Source: Gammaproteobacteria bacterium (GTDB taxonomy: Bacteria; Pseudomonadota; Gammaproteobacteria; SZUA-229). From it: a stretch of DNA of 7,858 nucleotides. A program made the position numbers and the translations under genes. Of this stretch, positions 6,010-7,858 are shown in pieces. Position 1 is the stretch's first letter, and each line of letters begins with the position of its first letter. The notes beneath the pieces were generated by a model. It was not told the DNA's origin, ran no database searches, and saw only the letters and a program-made list of their open reading frames with translations. Where the stretch lies: contig JARFQK010000365.1 of the NCBI GenBank assembly GCA_029287815.1, forward strand, positions 1 to 7,858, given 5' to 3'.

Positions 6010-7353
6010 ATGAGAACGCCTTCAGCCAAAACAGAACTGTTGAGCCCGGCTGGCACGATAAAGAATATGCGCTACGCGTTTGCCTACGGCGCGGATGCAG
6101 TCTATGCCGGCCAGCCGCGCTATAGCTTGCGGGTAAGAAACAATGATTTCAAGGATAAAAACCTCGAAATCGGCATCAGCGAGGCCCATGCCCTGGGCAA
6201 AAAGTTCTATCTCACCTCGAATCTGATGCCACATAACAGCAAGGTCAAGACTTATATCAGCGATCTGGAGCCGGTCATCGAGCTCGGCCCCGACGCGTTG
6301 ATCATGGCGGATCCCGGACTGATCATGATGGTCAAGGAAAGATGGCCGGAAATACCGATCCATCTGTCCGTCCAGGCCAACACGGTCAACTATGCAACGG
6401 TGAAATTCTGGCAACGCGAGGGCATCGAGCGCATCATCCTGTCGCGGGAATTGTCACTCGATGAGGTCGAAGAGATTCGCCAACAATGCCCTGATATCGA
6501 ACTTGAAGTCTTCGTTCACGGCGCCCTCTGCATCGCTTATTCCGGACGCTGCCTGCTGTCCGGCTACTTCAATCGTCGCGATCCAAACCAGGGGACGTGC
6601 ACAAATTCCTGCCGGTGGCAATACAAAATGGTCGAAACCGAACAAACCCCCGAGGGCATCTTCAGGCCAGCGCAACGCGCCGCAGCGCCCACACATGCCG
6701 CCATCGGTAACGGCAAGCGCCACGCGCTGGCTGACGCTGTCTACATGCTTGAGGAAGATGGCCGCCCCGGGGAACCTACAACGATCACCGAGGACGAGCA
6801 CGGCACCTACATCATGAATTCCAAGGATCTGCGCGCAATCGAGCACGTGAATCGTCTGGTCAGCATCGGTATCGACTGCCTGAAGATCGAAGGCCGGACC
6901 AAGTCGCATTATTATGTGGCACGCACGACCCAGAGCTATCGCCGGGCCGTTGACGCGGCCGCACGCGGCGACGGATTCGATCCTGGCTTGCTCGGGGATC
7001 TCGAAAACCTCGCCAACCGCGGCTACACCGACGGCTTTTTCCAGCGGCACCATACACAAGACTATCAGAACTACCTCGACAGCCATTCAAAAAGCAGGCA
7101 GCAGTGTTTCGTTGGTGAGGTGCTTGCCTACGACACTGCAAGCGGTATCGCTGAGATCGACGTCAAGAACAAGTTTTGCGTCGGCGACAGGCTGCAACTG
7201 GTAACACCCGAAGGTAATGAAGACATCGTTATCGAGGACATGGAGGATCAGCACGGCAGACCGGTGGAAGCGGCGCTGGGCAGCGGCTATGTCGTACGAA
7301 CGGAACTGCCGCCTTCTGCGAATGATCGCAGCCTGCTCGCGAAGTACCTGTAG
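6010..7353 (+). CDS. trhP: tRNA uridine 5-hydroxylation protein TrhP (peptidase U32 family)
   Basis: A 447-residue protein of the U32 family, close in sequence and length to E. coli TrhP (YegQ, about 450 residues). TrhP is needed, in a prephenate-dependent route, for 5-hydroxyuridine at position 34 of certain tRNAs, the precursor of cmo5U/mcmo5U; despite the family name it is not thought to act mainly as a protease. Seen in sequence: KTELLSPAG and NMRYAFAYGADAVYAG at the N-terminus (7-34), EVFVHGALCIAYSGRC (166-181) and GTCTNSCRW (195-203), giving cysteines 174, 181, 197 and 201 as likely Fe-S ligands, then EDEHGTYIMNSKDLRAI (261-277) and LKIEGRTKS (291-299). The linker at about 210-245 is the most divergent part. 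An in-frame TTG at 5950 would add 20 residues unlike the family, so the ATG at 6010 is chosen. It is divergent from the protease and ends 4 bases from DUF2784. Confidence 0.93.
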   Translation: MRTPSAKTELLSPAGTIKNMRYAFAYGADAVYAGQPRYSLRVRNNDFKDKNLEIGISEAHALGKKFYLTSNLMPHNSKVKTYISDLEPVIELGPDALIMADPGLIMMVKERWPEIPIHLSVQANTVNYATVKFWQREGIERIILSRELSLDEVEEIRQQCPDIELEVFVHGALCIAYSGRCLLSGYFNRRDPNQGTCTNSCRWQYKMVETEQTPEGIFRPAQRAAAPTHAAIGNGKRHALADAVYMLEEDGRPGEPTTITEDEHGTYIMNSKDLRAIEHVNRLVSIGIDCLKIEGRTKSHYYVARTTQSYRRAVDAAARGDGFDPGLLGDLENLANRGYTDGFFQRHHTQDYQNYLDSHSKSRQQCFVGEVLAYDTASGIAEIDVKNKFCVGDRLQLVTPEGNEDIVIEDMEDQHGRPVEAALGSGYVVRTELPPSANDRSLLAKYL

Positions 7354-7357
7354 GAAA

Positions 7358-7723
7358 TCAGTGACGCAGCAATCGATGAATAAGCACACCGTAGATCAGC
7401 AAGTTGATCACGATCACGCTGGTGCCCAGAATCAACTGCACATCTCTGGTCAGACCAATCGGATACACCAGCGGCAGGATATAATTTTCGATAAAGCCCT
7501 CCGCATAGCCCTCCTGCCCGGCGAGCTGCCTCAGCTTGTTCTCCCACGGTGTCAGCGGGCAGATCCAGCCCTTGAATTCAATCACCGCGCCCCAGATCGC
7601 TGCGGGTACGTGCACAAAAACCATCCAGGGCCACTTGTAGACCGCCAATCCCCCGGCAACCACGAAAATAATGAAGATCAAATGCAGCAAAACCAGGGCG
7701 TCTGCAGCGATGCGGTACAGCAT
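7358..7723 (-). CDS. DUF2784 domain-containing small membrane protein
   Basis: A 121-residue inner-membrane protein of unknown function, full length for DUF2784. Hydrophobic segments lie at about 8-29, 32-50 and 95-117. Family hallmarks seen are ADALVLLHLIFIIF near the N-terminus, FVHVPAAIWGAVIEF (36-50), WICPLTPWEN (53-62) and GFIENYILPLVYP (76-88). The single Cys-Pro in the ICPLTP motif is typical, but its role is not known. The ATG at 7723 is well supported by a purine-rich leader (AAAGG copies just upstream; the copy about 9 bases away is best placed). The gene converges on trhP with a 4-base gap and no recognisable terminator. Upstream, a TAAAAT box (7762-7757) could serve as a -10, but the -35 is poor. 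Confidence 0.88.
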   Translation of the reverse strand: MLYRIAADALVLLHLIFIIFVVAGGLAVYKWPWMVFVHVPAAIWGAVIEFKGWICPLTPWENKLRQLAGQEGYAEGFIENYILPLVYPIGLTRDVQLILGTSVIVINLLIYGVLIHRLLRH

Positions 7724-7745
7724 TATCCTTTACCTTTTCCGATGG

Positions 7746-7774
7746 ACGACAGCGCTATTTTAATCGTATATCAT
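7746..7774 (+). promoter_or_regulatory. Candidate promoter driving rightward transcription at the window end
   Basis: ACGACA (7746-7751) matches TTGACA at four of six bases, and TATCAT (7769-7774) matches TATAAT at five of six, with a 17-base spacer. Seven bases separate the -10 from an ATG at 7782, the same distance as in trhP. It lies in the 58-base gap in front of the divergent DUF2784 gene. Confidence 0.4.
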
Positions 7775-7781
7775 CGCGCGC

Positions 7782-7858
7782 ATGGCCAGGCTAACGAGCA
7801 CCACGGCAGTCGGGAAACTGAAACACACACAACGTTACGAGAACAGACGCCTTATCAG
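7782..7858 (+). CDS. Possible 5' end of an unidentified gene, cut by the window edge
   Basis: From ATG 7782 the frame is open to the window end for 25 codons (MARLTSTTAVGKLKH and onward). There is no SD, but the promoter at 7746-7774 would start transcription at this ATG. The segment is too short to identify. A second frame from ATG 7742 is also open to the edge, but it would begin upstream of the -10 box and has no SD. The region could instead be an untranslated leader. Confidence 0.3.
   Translation, partial: MARLTSTTAVGKLKHTQRYENRRLI

Noticed and set aside
6454..7086. Minus-strand open frame of 210 codons
   Set aside because: Antisense shadow of trhP, whose conserved motifs cover the same bases.

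Overview
The window looks like chromosomal DNA of a gammaproteobacterium with moderately high GC. The best-recognised gene, trhP (yegQ), has its closest remembered match in the gammaproteobacterial form, and the other products (a long LonB/AsrA-type protease, an SO_0444-type metal permease, DUF1015 and DUF2784 proteins) are ordinary in that group. No rRNA, tRNA, CRISPR array, prophage or intact transposon is visible. No stretch over 300 bases lacks a gene.

Layout. Positions 1-198 are noncoding or decayed DNA with a strong hairpin and a 17-base motif that recurs at 1512-1528. Four genes then lie on the minus strand, read right to left: a Lon-like AAA+ protease (5918 to 3483), a two-domain UspA-like protein overlapping it by 4 bases (3486 to 2704), an SO_0444-type Cu/Zn efflux permease with a cysteine-rich loop (2646 to 1525) and a DUF1015 protein (1422 to 199). 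An 88-91 base divergent region separates the protease from trhP on the plus strand (6010 to 7353), which makes the 5-hydroxyuridine precursor of wobble modifications in tRNA. trhP converges, with a 4-base gap, on a small DUF2784 membrane protein on the minus strand (7723 to 7358). The last 77 bases may hold the start of another plus-strand gene behind a plausible promoter.

How the genes relate. The protease and UspA-like protein share an ATGA stop/start overlap and are probably translated together; both fit protein quality control or stress. The permease follows after a 57-base gap with a bulged hairpin and a promoter-like -10, so it may be partly independent. DUF1015 has a perfect TATAAT box in its upstream gap and probably its own promoter. 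trhP is a housekeeping gene with no evident tie to the protease.

The most notable points are: -10-like boxes placed 6 or 7 bases before three start codons (permease, trhP, the putative gene at 7782), which suggests leaderless mRNAs; the protease/UspA-like coupling; an altered Walker A motif in the protease; and a repeated 17-base motif bracketing the DUF1015 gene. I see no clear new multi-gene system. The protease/UspA-like pair is the best candidate for an uncharacterised functional unit.
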